Source: Gammaproteobacteria bacterium (GTDB lineage Bacteria > Pseudomonadota > Gammaproteobacteria > GRL18). Taken from it: a DNA stretch of 14,961 bases. The position numbers and the translations under genes were made by a program. The stretch covers positions 1-14,961 of the forward strand of contig DAOVUK010000019.1 of NCBI GenBank assembly GCA_030632625.1. The letters run 5' to 3'. Below the pieces are notes generated by a model, which was given only the letters and a program-made list of their open reading frames with translations, was not told the origin of the DNA and searched no databases. This document shows, in pieces, positions 6,679-14,640 of the stretch (position 1 is its first letter; each line of letters begins with the position of its first letter).

Positions 6679-8988
6679 GTGAATAAGCTTGCTGATATTG
6701 CTGTTAAAGAATTAGTTCTGATTGGCGGCGGGCATAGTCATGTTGGTTTATTAAAAATGTTTGCCATGAAGCCTTTGCCGGGGCTCAGACTCACTTTATT
6801 GGCTAGTGATATTCACACTCCATATTCCGGGATGCTGCCGGGATTTATTGCCGGGCAATACTCTTATGATGAGGTTCATCTTGACTTAAGACCACTATCC
6901 GAGTTTGCTCATTGTCGTTTATATCATTCAAAAGTCACCCGTATTGACAGCCAAAAACAACTGGTCTATTCGGATAACCGGCCACCAGTCAGATATGATT
7001 TATTGTCCATTAATATTGGCTCAACACCTGATGATTTTAATCTTCCCGGAGTGAGAGAGTTAGCCGTCCCGGTTAAACCGGTTAAACAATTTATTGCCCA
7101 TCTGGAAACCATCATTCATCGGGTATTAACGGATGAACACTTCAGCACTATTGCTGTGGTCGGTGGCGGTGCCGGTGGTGTTGAGCTTATTTTATCTATT
7201 CAGTATCGTCTACAACTGGAACTGAAACGTCATGGGCATGATGGTAAAGACATTCAATACGTGTTATTAAGTGCTGCTAAAACCATATTGCCCTCGCATA
7301 ATAATGCAGTAAAAAACAGAATTTTAAAGATTTTCCAGCAAAGAGGTATTCAGCTCTATCTGGATTTCTCTATTAAGGACATTTCATTAGACACGATTAC
7401 GCCGGGCAGTACTCATAGCAGAAGTATGCTCGGTCAAAATGGCAGGCGGGTTCAGGCTGATGCTATTGTCTGGAGTACCACCGCGAGCTCTGCCGGCTGG
7501 CCTGATGAATCTGGACTGTCAGTTGATAAGCGGGGATTTATTCAGGTTAATGATTATCTGCAATCGGTTTCGCATGCAAATATCTTTGCCGTAGGTGATA
7601 TCGCAGCAATGGTTAATCATCCCAGACCAAAATCTGGAGTCTATGCAGTCAGGCAGGGAGCACCTTTATTTGAAAATATCAGACGCTTTGTCAGTGGTCA
7701 GCGACTCAAAGCCTATAAACCGCAAAAACATTTTTTAAGCCTGCTCAATTGTGCTGATAAAACTGCAGTTGCCTCCAGAGGTATGCTGGCTTTCCAGGGT
7801 AAATGGGTATGGCAGTATAAAAACTGGATTGATGTCGGCTTCATGAAACTGTTCAGCGAGCTCCCTGAAATGAAACAGTCCAGTGATATTGGTATCCATC
7901 AGAATATGGTGGATGCAGCGGCTCTGAAACGCTTGCAGGAGATCCCCATGCGCTGCGGTGGTTGTGGAGCAAAAGTGGGCAGCACGGTGCTAAATCGTGT
8001 CATGGCGCGTCTGATCGCTCTTTATAAATCAGAGAATAAAGAAGGGATAGTTCTGGGCCTGGAACAGGCTGATGATGCCTCTGTTATTGAAGTGCCGCAG
8101 GGGCAGTTGCTGGTACAGTCTCTGGATTATTTCAAAGCCTTTATCGATGACCCTTTTCTGCTGGGAAAAATTGCCGCTAATCATGCCCTGGGTGATTTAT
8201 TTGCTATGGGGGCAACACCACATTCTGCGCTGGCACTGGTCACTCTGCCATATTCACTGGAGCAGATTGTGGAAGAAGAGCTGTTTCAAATTATGTCCGG
8301 TGCACTGGAAGTGATTCATGCCAATAATATGAGTCTGCTTGGCGGTCATACGGGTGAAGGCGCTGATATGGCTTTTGGCCTGAGTGTTAACGGCTTTGCT
8401 GCTAAAGACGCAATGATGACTAAATCAGGACTGATGCTTAATGATGTACTAATATTAACCAAGCCTCTGGGCACCGGTACACTGCTGGCAGCTAACATGC
8501 GTCTTAAAGCAAAAGGCCGCTGGATAGATGAAGCCATTGAGCATATGCTGCATTCCAATAGGGCGGCGGCAGATCTTTTTAAGGATTCCGGTGCCCTGGC
8601 ATGCACGGATATTACTGGTTTTGGTCTTTTGGGGCATTTAGTTGAAATGCTTAAAGCCTCAAATGTTGATGCCCGGCTGAATTTATCTACTTTGCCTGTT
8701 TTAAGCGGGGCCCATGAGATGATTAAAGACGGTATCTTCAGTTCACTTCAGGAAGAAAATATTCATCTTAAACGTGCAGTTGCCAATATTGAAGCACTTT
8801 GTGAACATCAGAATTATCCTTTATTATTTGATCCTCAAACAGCAGGTGGTCTGCTGGCAGGAATACCGGAAGACAGGGCAGACGAGTGTCTTTTAAAACT
8901 CCATGCTGCCGGTTATCCTCAGGCTGTTATTATTGGTGATATTGTTGCAAGTGATTCAACAGATTATTTTGTCAGACTTTCAAGTTAA
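6679..8988 (+). CDS. selD: FAD/NAD oxidoreductase–selenophosphate synthetase (SelD) fusion
   Basis: SelD converts selenide and ATP to selenophosphate, the selenium donor for tRNA and protein. Here it is fused to an N-terminal NDH-2-like flavoprotein, an arrangement known in cyanobacteria and some proteobacteria, possibly to reduce selenium for the synthetase. N-terminal part (1-about 400): FAD motif VLIGGGHSHVGLL (13-25), NAD motif VVGGGAGGVEL (160-170), second FAD motif IFAVGDIAAM (302-311). SelD part (about 420-769): RCGGCGAKVG (425-434) with catalytic Cys429 and Lys432, ADDAS, GDLFAMGATP, GGHTGEGADMAFG, DITGFGLLGHLVEML and LFDPQTAGGLL. The active-site residue is Cys, not selenocysteine. 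The GTG start is supported by AGG 8 nt upstream, an in-frame TAG at 6667, and a first ATG that would delete the FAD motif. mnmH follows after 82 bp. Confidence 0.95.
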   Translation: MNKLADIAVKELVLIGGGHSHVGLLKMFAMKPLPGLRLTLLASDIHTPYSGMLPGFIAGQYSYDEVHLDLRPLSEFAHCRLYHSKVTRIDSQKQLVYSDNRPPVRYDLLSINIGSTPDDFNLPGVRELAVPVKPVKQFIAHLETIIHRVLTDEHFSTIAVVGGGAGGVELILSIQYRLQLELKRHGHDGKDIQYVLLSAAKTILPSHNNAVKNRILKIFQQRGIQLYLDFSIKDISLDTITPGSTHSRSMLGQNGRRVQADAIVWSTTASSAGWPDESGLSVDKRGFIQVNDYLQSVSHANIFAVGDIAAMVNHPRPKSGVYAVRQGAPLFENIRRFVSGQRLKAYKPQKHFLSLLNCADKTAVASRGMLAFQGKWVWQYKNWIDVGFMKLFSELPEMKQSSDIGIHQNMVDAAALKRLQEIPMRCGGCGAKVGSTVLNRVMARLIALYKSENKEGIVLGLEQADDASVIEVPQGQLLVQSLDYFKAFIDDPFLLGKIAANHALGDLFAMGATPHSALALVTLPYSLEQIVEEELFQIMSGALEVIHANNMSLLGGHTGEGADMAFGLSVNGFAAKDAMMTKSGLMLNDVLILTKPLGTGTLLAANMRLKAKGRWIDEAIEHMLHSNRAAADLFKDSGALACTDITGFGLLGHLVEMLKASNVDARLNLSTLPVLSGAHEMIKDGIFSSLQEENIHLKRAVANIEALCEHQNYPLLFDPQTAGGLLAGIPEDRADECLLKLHAAGYPQAVIIGDIVASDSTDYFVRLSS

Positions 8989-8999
8989 TTTCTTAAGCA

Positions 9000-9047
9000 A
9001 ACTCTTTAAGTAACTCTTTATGCAACTCTTTAAGTAACTCTTTAGTA
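9000..9047 (+). repeat. Four 12-bp tandem repeats between selD and mnmH
   Basis: The unit AACTCTTTAAGT occurs at 9000-9011 and 9024-9035, with variants AACTCTTTATGC (9012-9023) and AACTCTTTAGTA (9036-9047). Units 1-2 and 3-4 also read as two 24-bp copies. All four share AACTCTTTA. The array fills most of the 82-bp spacer and ends just before the mnmH ribosome-binding region. Replication slippage is the simplest origin; copy number may vary among strains. Confidence 0.85.
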
Positions 9048-9070
9048 AGAAAGGACAGGTTAAATATTTT

Positions 9071-10183
9071 ATGTCTAAGCCAATTGATAGAGATTTAATT
9101 CGTTCTATATTATTGAATGATATTCCTCTGATGGATGTTCGGGCACCCGTTGAGTTTGCTCAGGGCGCATTTCCCAGTGCAGTCAATTATCCTCTTATGA
9201 ATGATCAGGAACGTCATGAAGTGGGTATTCGCTATAAACAAAGTGGTCAGGATGCCGCAATCAAACTGGGCAATAAACTGGTCAGTGGTGAACTCAAAGA
9301 ACAGCGCATTGCACAGTGGCAGGCTTTTGCAAAAGAGTACCCTGATGGTTATCTTTATTGTTTTCGCGGCGGCTTACGTTCCAGAACAGTACAGCAATGG
9401 CTGCAGGAAAGTGGTGTTAACTTACCTCTGGTCAATGGCGGCTACAAAGCCATGAGGCGAGTTCTGCTGGATGAACTGGAACAGTCTATTGCTGACTCCA
9501 GATTTGTTATTTTAGGTGGTAAAACAGGTACTGGTAAAACCTGGTTATTAAAAGAGTTAAGTGCTGCGATTGATCTGGAAGGTTTAGCTCATCATCGAGG
9601 ATCGAGTTTCGGACGATTTCCGGATGGTCAGCCCTCACAAATCAATTTTGAAAATAACCTGTCCATTATATTAATGAAATATCGAGCCAGAGGAATGAAT
9701 CAATTCTGGCTCGAAGACGAAGGACACCTGATTGGCGGTATTTCCCTGCCTGTTTCTCTGCAAAAAAAAATGCAGCAATCTAATCTGGTGATACTCGAAG
9801 AAGAACTGCAATACCGGATTAATATCACTCTTAAAGATTATGTGATTGATCTGGAAAACTATTATAATAATTACTACCCTGCAACAAAGGATAATGCTTT
9901 TAAACTGTTTGCTGAATATCTGCTGGCGAGTCTGGAAAGAATAAAAAAACGTCTGGGTGGTGAGCGTTTTCAGACAATCAGCCGGCAAATGCATGAAGCA
10001 CTTGAAGAGCATAGAAATTCCGGACAGCTTGACCTGCATCGCATCTGGATTGAGTCACTATTAACCCTGTACTATGATCCGATGTATGACTACCAGTTAG
10101 AAAAAAAACACCTTAGAGTTATTTTTCGTGGTAACTCCCATCAAATCCTGGCCAATCAGAAGAAAAACCTTGATATGGATTAA
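9071..10183 (+). CDS. mnmH: tRNA 2-selenouridine synthase (MnmH/SelU/YbbB)
   Basis: MnmH uses selenophosphate to replace the sulfur of 2-thiouridine at wobble position 34 in tRNAs for Lys, Glu and Gln, passing through a geranylated intermediate. The protein is 370 residues, the usual size. An N-terminal rhodanese domain (about 8-125) has DVRAPVEFAQGAFPSAVN and the active-site loop YCFRGGLRS (96-104) with catalytic Cys97. A P-loop domain begins at GGKTGTGKTWLL (149-160) and includes HHRGSSFG. No key residue is missing. It lies downstream of selD on the same strand, so substrate producer and user are probably co-expressed. The ATG at 9071 has AGG 11 nt upstream and AAGGA slightly further, a loosely spaced ribosome-binding site. 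Confidence 0.96.
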   Translation: MSKPIDRDLIRSILLNDIPLMDVRAPVEFAQGAFPSAVNYPLMNDQERHEVGIRYKQSGQDAAIKLGNKLVSGELKEQRIAQWQAFAKEYPDGYLYCFRGGLRSRTVQQWLQESGVNLPLVNGGYKAMRRVLLDELEQSIADSRFVILGGKTGTGKTWLLKELSAAIDLEGLAHHRGSSFGRFPDGQPSQINFENNLSIILMKYRARGMNQFWLEDEGHLIGGISLPVSLQKKMQQSNLVILEEELQYRINITLKDYVIDLENYYNNYYPATKDNAFKLFAEYLLASLERIKKRLGGERFQTISRQMHEALEEHRNSGQLDLHRIWIESLLTLYYDPMYDYQLEKKHLRVIFRGNSHQILANQKKNLDMD

Positions 10184-10261
10184 GGCAGCTTTAGCGGATA
10201 ATTGTAAAATTCTCTCTAAACTTAATATTAAATTATATAGAATATTATTGAGAGGACTCCC

Positions 10262-10699
10262 TTGTTAACATCGACAATCAGTACATTTATGGCCAGTCAT
10301 CACAAGGAATGTGATGAACTATTTGCGCAGGCAGAAGATTCCGTTGCAAATGGTGACTGGCAGCAGGGAACTGAACAATGGCATGACTTCGCTGATGAAT
10401 TAGAAAAGCATTTTTCCCGTGAAGAAGATATTCTCTTTCCAGAATTTGAGACAGCAACCGGTATGACCGGTGGCCCAACACAAATGATGCGTATGGAACA
10501 TGAACAAATGCGTGCCTTAGTCAGTGAAATTAATAAAGCAGCTGACAGCAAGGATAAAGATCAATTCCTGGCACTGTCAGAAACATTGATGGTCACTATG
10601 CAGCAGCATAATATGAAAGAAGAACAGATTCTTTATCCAATGACCGATCAATCATTAGCTAATGCGGTTGAAATTATCGAGAGCATGAGAAACAGCTAA
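10262..10699 (+). CDS. Hemerythrin-domain (HHE) diiron protein
   Basis: This 145-residue soluble protein is predicted to be a four-helix bundle holding a diiron centre. Such proteins bind O2 or respond to NO and oxidative stress. Candidate ligands appear at family spacing: His13/His14 (MASHHKECDEL), His50 and Glu54 (HFSREEDILFP), His80 (MRMEHEQMR), and His116 and Glu120 (QQHNMKEEQILYP). The start is TTG at 10262: GAGAGGA ends 5 nt upstream, a strong ribosome-binding site, and the first ATG would remove only nine residues. The gene heads a compact group with a DUF2249 gene (31 bp later) and a polytopic membrane protein. The 78-bp upstream spacer holds a TTAATATTAA palindrome (10222-10231) but no recognisable FNR, NsrR or NorR site. 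Its physiological ligand is not known. Confidence 0.9.
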   Translation: MLTSTISTFMASHHKECDELFAQAEDSVANGDWQQGTEQWHDFADELEKHFSREEDILFPEFETATGMTGGPTQMMRMEHEQMRALVSEINKAADSKDKDQFLALSETLMVTMQQHNMKEEQILYPMTDQSLANAVEIIESMRNS

Positions 10700-10730
10700 T
10701 GTTCTTTGTAGGATGACAATAGGGTAAACC

Positions 10731-11021
10731 TTGAACGAACAGCCTAAAGAATTATTTATTGATGTCAGTGATTATGAACCTCCGCAACCCTTTGAAGAAG
10801 TCATACAGCTTCTGTTAAAAATGAAAACGGGTGAGTATATTCGTATGCTGCATCGAAAAAAGCCAGTACCTTTATTACAATTTCTACAGGAAAATGGTTT
10901 TAATTTTAAAGTTAGCCAGCATAAAACGACCTCCTGGGAAGTGTTTATCTGGAGAAAAAAAGATTTACCCGTTAATAATTACTGCTCCGGATTCAACTCA
11001 AGTACGTCTTTAAATGAATAG
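10731..11021 (+). CDS. DUF2249-family small protein (TusA/SirA-like fold)
   Basis: This is a 96-residue protein whose opening IDVSDYEPPQPFEEV (10-24) and later HRKKPVPLLQFLQENGF match the DUF2249 pattern D-V-R-x-x-E-P-P-x-P-F followed by a PLPL-like turn. The family resembles the TusA/SirA fold, and its genes commonly sit beside hemerythrin and nitrogen-oxide genes; no biochemical role is established. I see no Cys in the N-terminal motif, so sulfur-carrier activity like that of TusA is unlikely. The start is TTG at 10731, with AGGG 6 nt upstream; a later ATG would remove the DUF2249 motif. It lies 31 bp after the hemerythrin gene and 6 bp before the membrane protein gene, so an operon is very likely. 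Confidence 0.82.
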   Translation: MNEQPKELFIDVSDYEPPQPFEEVIQLLLKMKTGEYIRMLHRKKPVPLLQFLQENGFNFKVSQHKTTSWEVFIWRKKDLPVNNYCSGFNSSTSLNE

Positions 11022-11027
11022 CACTTT

Positions 11028-12368
11028 ATGAATACCAGAGGGCTTTCTCTTAACACCATCCCACCAGTACTCATTCCTCTGAGATTTTTTCTGGCGGCAC
11101 CTTTTTTTGCTATACTGGCTGCTTTATTGGTTCTCTATCATGGTCCTCAGATATGGACTTCCCGCTGGTCTTTCAGCACTCTGGCATTAACCCATTTACT
11201 GACCCTTGGTTTTATGCTGATGATTATGATTGGCGCACTATACCAGTTTATTCCGGTTATGATCGGCAGGTTAATTCCCGGTGGAAGCAGGCTCGTTGCA
11301 CTTATTCATGCGGCATTAATCATTGGTATTGTATCACTGACTTCTGCCTTTTTAACTCAGATTAATGGTTTATACTGGCTTGCTCTGGCCTCTCTTGGTC
11401 TGTCCTTATCCCTGTTTTCCTTATCTTTGCTGCCATTACTTATGGCAAAACTCAATGACCATCTGATAGTATTTTTAATTCGAATTCTGTTCTTTGTCTT
11501 GCTGATAACAATTGGCTTAGGTTTGCTGATGCTTCTGGCTTATGCATATCCTGAGTCTGATATTGTTTTCAGACTATATACAGACCGACATGCCTTATGG
11601 GGACTGGTTGGCTGGGTGGTGTTACTTATTCTGGCGGTGAGTTCTCAAGTGATTCCCATGTTTTTTGTCACGCCTGAGTTTTCGGTTCGGTATCTGAAAC
11701 TACTTTCTTTGTTTATTCTGCTCACGCTATCTGCTATATCAGTAGAAGCTGAATGGTTTTTGTCAGGTGAGCTGTTTCATTTAATTCTTTCATTGGAGCT
11801 GGTCTTTTTTTCAGTTTATACCTTGAGATTAATTAATCAGCGTAAACGCAAGCTGGCGGATGTGACCATAAACTTTTTCCGCCTGTCACTGCTTTCCCTG
11901 CTGATTGTTATTGCATATTGGTGGATGTTTTATTTATGGTCAGATGCGCTGGCAGAAATGAAGAACCAGTTTGAATTGACTCTGGGTGTCTTATTGATTT
12001 ATGGCCTGGCTTTATCGGCAATTATTGGCATGCTGCAAAAAATTGTGCCTTTTCTTATTTATCTTAATTTACAGAATTTATCTTTTAAACATCCGCAAGC
12101 AATGTCTGTAAAGCCAAGATTAGTGCTTCATATGAAGCAGGTTATAAGCACTGAACAGTCACAAACTCAGTTTATTCTGCACATCAACTCATTTATGCTA
12201 TTAATTATTTCTATTTATCAGCCGCAGCTGGTGCGGATCGCCGGTCTTGCCATGCTGCTAAATTTTCTCTGGCTTGCCTATGTGTTATTCAAAGGATTTC
12301 TCTTTTTTAATAAAAATAAAAGAGCAATTTTGCAGTTTCCTGAAATGAAAATGGACTTTGGGCTTTGA
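11028..12368 (+). CDS. Polytopic membrane protein with threefold internal motif (NnrS/heme-copper-oxidase-like)
   Basis: This 446-residue, almost wholly hydrophobic protein has about 12 predicted transmembrane segments. I recognise the type from sulfur-oxidising and denitrifying proteobacteria, where it carries no firm function and resembles NnrS and subunit I of cytochrome oxidases. A recurring pattern, small residue-x-x-Gln-x-Ile/Val-Pro after a helix, occurs three times: THLLTLGF...GALYQFIPVM (55-78), RHALWGLVGW...SSQVIPMF (187-212) and GVLLIYGL...GMLQKIVPF (320-342). The first two carry His55 and His188, possible heme or metal ligands. The ATG lies 6 nt after the DUF2249 stop without a Shine-Dalgarno, suggesting translational coupling. 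The context (hemerythrin, DUF2249) suggests a role linked to O2 or NO; that is inference. Confidence 0.72.
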   Translation: MNTRGLSLNTIPPVLIPLRFFLAAPFFAILAALLVLYHGPQIWTSRWSFSTLALTHLLTLGFMLMIMIGALYQFIPVMIGRLIPGGSRLVALIHAALIIGIVSLTSAFLTQINGLYWLALASLGLSLSLFSLSLLPLLMAKLNDHLIVFLIRILFFVLLITIGLGLLMLLAYAYPESDIVFRLYTDRHALWGLVGWVVLLILAVSSQVIPMFFVTPEFSVRYLKLLSLFILLTLSAISVEAEWFLSGELFHLILSLELVFFSVYTLRLINQRKRKLADVTINFFRLSLLSLLIVIAYWWMFYLWSDALAEMKNQFELTLGVLLIYGLALSAIIGMLQKIVPFLIYLNLQNLSFKHPQAMSVKPRLVLHMKQVISTEQSQTQFILHINSFMLLIISIYQPQLVRIAGLAMLLNFLWLAYVLFKGFLFFNKNKRAILQFPEMKMDFGL

Positions 12369-12373
12369 AAAGT

Positions 12374-12418
12374 AGTGATTTACTGCTAATCTAAAGGTCT
12401 AATTAATTATAAATCACT
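12374..12418 (+). repeat. 9-bp inverted repeat before the Na/phosphate transporter gene
   Basis: AGTGATTTA (12374-12382) and TAAATCACT (12410-12418) are perfect inverted copies separated by 27 bp, ending 7 nt before ATG 12426. In RNA this would form a stem close to the ribosome-binding region; as DNA it could be a regulator site. It has no T run after it, so it is not a terminator for the preceding gene. Confidence 0.55.
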
Positions 12419-12425
12419 GAAGTTT

Positions 12426-14189
12426 ATGCTAAAACGAATTATTTCCCCCTTATTATTTCTTTTCTTTGCCTGGTTTATCGTTTCTAATGAGAATGCCAAA
12501 ACCATTATTGCCGGTATTGCTATCTTTTTGATTGGTATGCATTATATGGAAAATGGTTTTAAACTCTTTAGCGGCGGGGCATTAGAGCATATTCTGCAGC
12601 GGTTTACCAATACCACACCAAGAGCGATCGGTACCGGTTTTATCTCAACATCTATTGTGCAAAGCTCGTCTCTGGTTTCAGTCATAGTCATTTCTTTTCT
12701 TTCTGCAGAACTTATGGGACTGACCTCAGCTGTTGGTGTGGTGTTTGGTTCTAATATAGGCACCACGACAACGGCCTGGTTAGTATCTTCTTTTGGCTTA
12801 AAGATAAAAATTGCCCAATATGCATTTCCCATGCTGATTTTTGGGGTGATAATGCAGTTTTCAAAACATAATAGCTACAAAGGTTTTGGCAGTGTTTTAA
12901 TTGGTCTGGGATTTATTTTTCTCGGAATTTCCTATATGAAAGAAGGCTTTGAAACACTTAAAGAGGGCCTTGATCTTGCTGAATATGCAATGCAGGGTTA
13001 TCTGGGCGTGTTTGTTTATATTCTTTTTGGTGCTATAGCTACTGTGGTTATCCAGTCAAGCAGTGCAACTATGGCCATTATTATTACTGCTCTGGCAACC
13101 GGACAAATTGACTATATTAATGCCCTTTCTCTGGCTATTGGAGCCAATATTGGCACTACAGTCACTGCGGTTCTGGGGGCATTGGCTTCCAATAAAAATG
13201 GTAAGCGTCTGGCTGTTGCCCATCTGATCTTTAATCTAATTACCGGCATAATTGCTATTGTATTTATATATCAATTAAAAGATCTGGTTGATTTTATCGC
13301 ACCACTGATGCACATACCGGCATCTGACTATGCTATGAAGCTGGCTCTTTTTCATACCATTTTTAATATCATTGGCGTGCTGGCCGTTGCGCCTTTTATT
13401 AAATACCTGGTGAAATTTCTAGAGACCTTATTTTGTACCAAAGAGCAGGGTAGAGGTCAGCCTAAATATTTAACGGATGAAGTTATGGAAATTCCGGCAT
13501 CTGCATTAGAAGCGATTAGAAAAGAAACGATTCATCTCTACGATAAATCTCTTGAAACGATTGTGCATGCCATGAATTTACATCGCAAAGAGATCTTCTC
13601 AGACAAAGAAGTTCATGATGTGGTTGAACAGGCCAGTCACCCTATTCATATTGATATTGATCAGGTCTATCAACAAGGTATAAAAAATCTTTATAGTGAA
13701 ATCCTCCGTTATTCCTCAAGGTCACAAAGCTATATGGATGAAGAGGGTAATAACCGGGTCTATGAATTAAAATTAACGGCCAGAAATATTATTGAAATGG
13801 TCAAAGATATCAGAGAATTACAAAGAAATTTAAACCGTTTCACAAAAAGTAAAAACTGGTTCATGATCCATGAGTATAATAAATTAAGAAAAGAATTAGT
13901 GACCATTTTCCGCAGCATAGAAGAAATGAGAGAATCTTCCGAGGATGCAACTGAAATTATGACTCAGCTCGAAGTGTTGAAGCAAAAAGCCGTTGATAAT
14001 GAAATCTATCTGGATCGAAATATTGATACGCTGATTAGAGAAAATAAAATTGATCCCCATATGGCATCTTCATTAATTAATGATGTTGGGTTTACTCGTA
14101 GTATCAGCAATAAATTACTAAAAACCGCTTCTGTGTTATGGGTACAGGATCAGGAAATAAAAGAATTGGGAGATGAATATGAGTATTAA
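12426..14189 (+). CDS. Na+/phosphate cotransporter family protein with PhoU-like C-terminal domain
   Basis: This 587-residue inner-membrane protein belongs to the Na/Pi-cotransporter II-related family (YjbB/NptA type). Two inverted-repeat transport domains carry the hallmark QSSS motifs: IVQSSSLVSV (78-87) with GSNIGTTTTA (108-117), and VIQSSSATMA (208-217) with GANIGTTVTAVLGAL (239-253). The remaining membrane helices run to about residue 335. The cytoplasmic tail (about 360-575) is helical and PhoU-like, as in many bacterial members, probably gating or sensing transport. Whether it imports or exports phosphate is not decided by sequence. The ATG at 12426 has only a weak GAAG upstream and follows the 9-bp inverted repeat. 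The 3' end overlaps the next small gene. No defect is visible. Confidence 0.93.
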   Translation: MLKRIISPLLFLFFAWFIVSNENAKTIIAGIAIFLIGMHYMENGFKLFSGGALEHILQRFTNTTPRAIGTGFISTSIVQSSSLVSVIVISFLSAELMGLTSAVGVVFGSNIGTTTTAWLVSSFGLKIKIAQYAFPMLIFGVIMQFSKHNSYKGFGSVLIGLGFIFLGISYMKEGFETLKEGLDLAEYAMQGYLGVFVYILFGAIATVVIQSSSATMAIIITALATGQIDYINALSLAIGANIGTTVTAVLGALASNKNGKRLAVAHLIFNLITGIIAIVFIYQLKDLVDFIAPLMHIPASDYAMKLALFHTIFNIIGVLAVAPFIKYLVKFLETLFCTKEQGRGQPKYLTDEVMEIPASALEAIRKETIHLYDKSLETIVHAMNLHRKEIFSDKEVHDVVEQASHPIHIDIDQVYQQGIKNLYSEILRYSSRSQSYMDEEGNNRVYELKLTARNIIEMVKDIRELQRNLNRFTKSKNWFMIHEYNKLRKELVTIFRSIEEMRESSEDATEIMTQLEVLKQKAVDNEIYLDRNIDTLIRENKIDPHMASSLINDVGFTRSISNKLLKTASVLWVQDQEIKELGDEYEY

Positions 14190-14442
14190 AAAACTATTGG
14201 ATCGACTGGATGAATTTTTTGATCAATCTAAAAAGAAACAAAAAAAGAAATCGGATAAATTAGCTCTGATCATCAAATCGTTAGAAGAAAAAAAATCAGA
14301 ACTGAAAAAAGAAATGAAAATAGAAGCTAAGATAAATAAACGCAGTAAAAAGATTTACAATTGCTGCAAAGAATTTAAAGTGATATCAAAAATGATTAAA
14401 AAAGCAAAAAAACAGGAAAGTCTTATTAATCGTGAGGATTAA
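14179..14442 (+). CDS. Small Lys-rich coiled-coil protein, unknown function
   Basis: I do not recognise this 87-residue protein. It is highly basic, with KKKQKKK near the N-terminus, a predicted coiled coil from about 24 to 55 (long Lys/Glu heptad-like run), and a Cys-Cys pair (NCCKEF, about 61-66). It has no signal peptide or membrane segment. Two in-frame ATGs exist; I chose 14179 because GGGAG (14168-14172) lies 6 nt upstream, whereas ATG 14173 would touch that site and add only Met-Asn. Either start overlaps the end of the transporter gene (11 or 17 bp), implying translational coupling, so it may bind the transporter's PhoU-like tail, RNA, DNA or polyphosphate. All of these partners are guesses. 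Confidence 0.72.
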   Translation: MSIKKLLDRLDEFFDQSKKKQKKKSDKLALIIKSLEEKKSELKKEMKIEAKINKRSKKIYNCCKEFKVISKMIKKAKKQESLINRED

Positions 14443-14462
14443 TAAATCCTAAATAAATCCTT
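14441..14462 (+). repeat. 11-bp tandem duplication at the end of the coiled-coil gene
   Basis: AATAAATCCTA (14441-14451) is followed directly by AATAAATCCTT (14452-14462) and then a partial AATAAA. The first copy overlaps the TAA stop. It is probably a slippage product in AT-rich sequence. Confidence 0.6.
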
Positions 14463-14529
14463 AATAAAAACAGCAATAAAGTCGCCGTCATTTTTTATCA
14501 CACAGCTAATTTATTGCCTTGACTCAGTG

Positions 14530-14548
14530 TTTTATCTTTTAGATAAAA
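14530..14548. repeat. AT-rich hairpin downstream of the transporter operon
   Basis: TTTTATC-TTTTA-GATAAAA is a perfect 7-bp stem with a 5-nt loop. It has little GC and is followed by a mixed A-rich stretch, so it is at best a weak terminator for the transporter/coiled-coil transcript, which otherwise has none visible. Confidence 0.35.
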
Positions 14549-14640
14549 AATTAAATACATTAGCTAAAAATGATTTTTTCTTGAATAAATGACCAACACT
14601 TTTTGTATTCACTCGGTGAATTCAGCCATTCATAGATAGG

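Noticed and set aside
9671..10039. 122-codon open frame on the minus strand inside mnmH
   Set aside because: It is antisense to a strongly supported gene, and its composition is what the complement of that coding frame would give.
10184..10261. FNR, NsrR or NorR operator upstream of the hemerythrin gene
   Set aside because: Only an AT palindrome, TTAATATTAA, was found; none of the consensus half-sites is present.
12542..12832. 96-codon open frame on the minus strand inside the Na/phosphate transporter gene
   Set aside because: It lies antisense to the conserved QSSS-containing domain and shows no features of a real protein.
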